From the NCBI GenBank assembly GCA_019217005.1, contig JAHBNG010000007.1:1-64000 (forward strand): DNA of 64,000 nucleotides, read 5' to 3'. Source of the stretch: Chloroflexi bacterium TSY. Lineage in GTDB: Bacteria > Chloroflexota > Anaerolineae > Caldilineales > Caldilineaceae. A program made the translations under genes and the position numbers. Positions 63,659 through 64,000 of the stretch are shown piece after piece (positions within the stretch are counted from its first letter, which is position 1; every line of letters starts with the position of its first letter). The notes under the pieces are model-generated. The model was not told the origin of the DNA. It made no database searches and saw only the letters and a program-made list of their open reading frames with translations.

Positions 63659-63705
63659 ATCCTCTCTAAATCACTAAGTTATAGTGTCTAGGGAGGATTT
63701 TCTTT
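63656..63705 (+). terminator. Host-side terminator behind attR
   Basis: AAAATCCTCTCTA (63656-63668) pairs with TAGGGAGGATTTT (63689-63701; one mismatch) and runs into TTTTCTTTT. Before integration this was probably the terminator of tRNA-Asn. Its stem sequence differs from the element-borne one at 42116. Confidence 0.75.
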
Positions 63706-64000
63706 TGGCAACTATAGGCAACCTAGGGTGCAGCGGATTCCCACCAGACCATCACAACATTATGAATAGACAAAAGGTAACTGATACCTTCCAGCATTTG
63801 AACCATAACGAGCTGGAGCAATTGAGTTCTATCAAGCAATTGCATCGAATTCACGATCTACAGATGAATATTGAATTGGATGCTGACTGAGCGAGAATCG
63901 GTTGAGCCGTTAGGGATGCTTGAGGAGAAGTGACAATTGTGAAGGGGAATGGTGTGATAGCCTCGACACACAAACAAGGTCTAAAACTATGGCCAACTAT
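63706..64000. other. Chromosome side of the right junction, little coding potential
   Basis: A short frame (from ATG 63763, ending 63890, about 42 residues: NRQKVTDTFQHLNHNELEQLSSIKQLHRIHDLQ) is the only candidate gene, with no ribosome site and no family. Nothing else is seen before the window ends. Confidence 0.25.

Overview
The window looks like a bacterial chromosome of moderate GC content, most plausibly a Chloroflexota member (Caldilinea/Anaerolinea-like). The basis is indirect: two phytanoyl-CoA dioxygenase-type proteins, mannonate-dehydratase-like and enolase-superfamily enzymes, a Gfo/Idh/MocA oxidoreductase, an oligopeptide ABC system, a dnaG-rpoD pair, and three proteins with a secretory or cell-surface character that end in a short YLP/FLP tail, which I associate with this phylum. 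No rRNA gene is present, so the placement is an inference.

Layout. 1-9.5 kb: sugar oxidoreductase (5' end outside the window), a STAND-type ATPase with TPR-like repeats, solitary hypE, an ISAzo13-like insertion sequence, and a peptide-binding lipoprotein. 9.7-14.4 kb: two oligopeptide ABC ATPases coupled to a DUF2442/DUF4160 pair whose upstream side is hit by an IS (IS-A copy 1). 14.6-22.2 kb: mannonate dehydratase-like enzyme, a PhyH-HEAT fusion that has lost its start, a secreted subtilase, a molybdopterin-domain protein, an alpha/beta hydrolase and a peptidase-like gene split by a mini-element. 22.7-33.6 kb: a large repetitive surface protein, PhyH protein, enolase-superfamily protein, a two-domain VOC protein, two XdhC-type proteins and a 5'-truncated CotH/lamin-tail protein. 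33.6-37.3 kb: two more degenerate IS-A copies around an SCP2-like gene. 37.7-41.7 kb: dnaG and rpoD. 42.03 kb: tRNA-Asn(GUU).

42,057-63,658 is one integrative element in the 3' half of tRNA-Asn, bounded by 62-bp identical att repeats. It carries a tyrosine integrase at the left end, an FtsK/TraB-like ATPase with a membrane-protein neighbour, a primase-polymerase/VapE-like helicase followed by an iteron cluster, a tightly overlapping methyltransferase/nuclease module, a TnpB nuclease, an isolated FtsH-like (M41) protease domain coupled to a second tyrosine recombinase, and several unknown genes. The gene set is that of an actinomycete-type ICE (AICE: FtsK-like transfer protein, Rep, Int, tRNA att site), here apparently outside the Actinobacteria. 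That is the best candidate for an undescribed system in the window.

Two families of small non-autonomous elements are spread over host and integrated DNA. MITE-A is 155 bp, has three apparently identical copies and makes 8-bp target duplications. MITE-B is 215 bp, has five copies and makes 5-bp duplications. They break at least three genes, replace the start codon of a fourth, sit between the promoter and the tRNA-Asn gene, and explain several otherwise puzzling broken frames. Removing them and one IS701-like insertion restores continuous reading frames.
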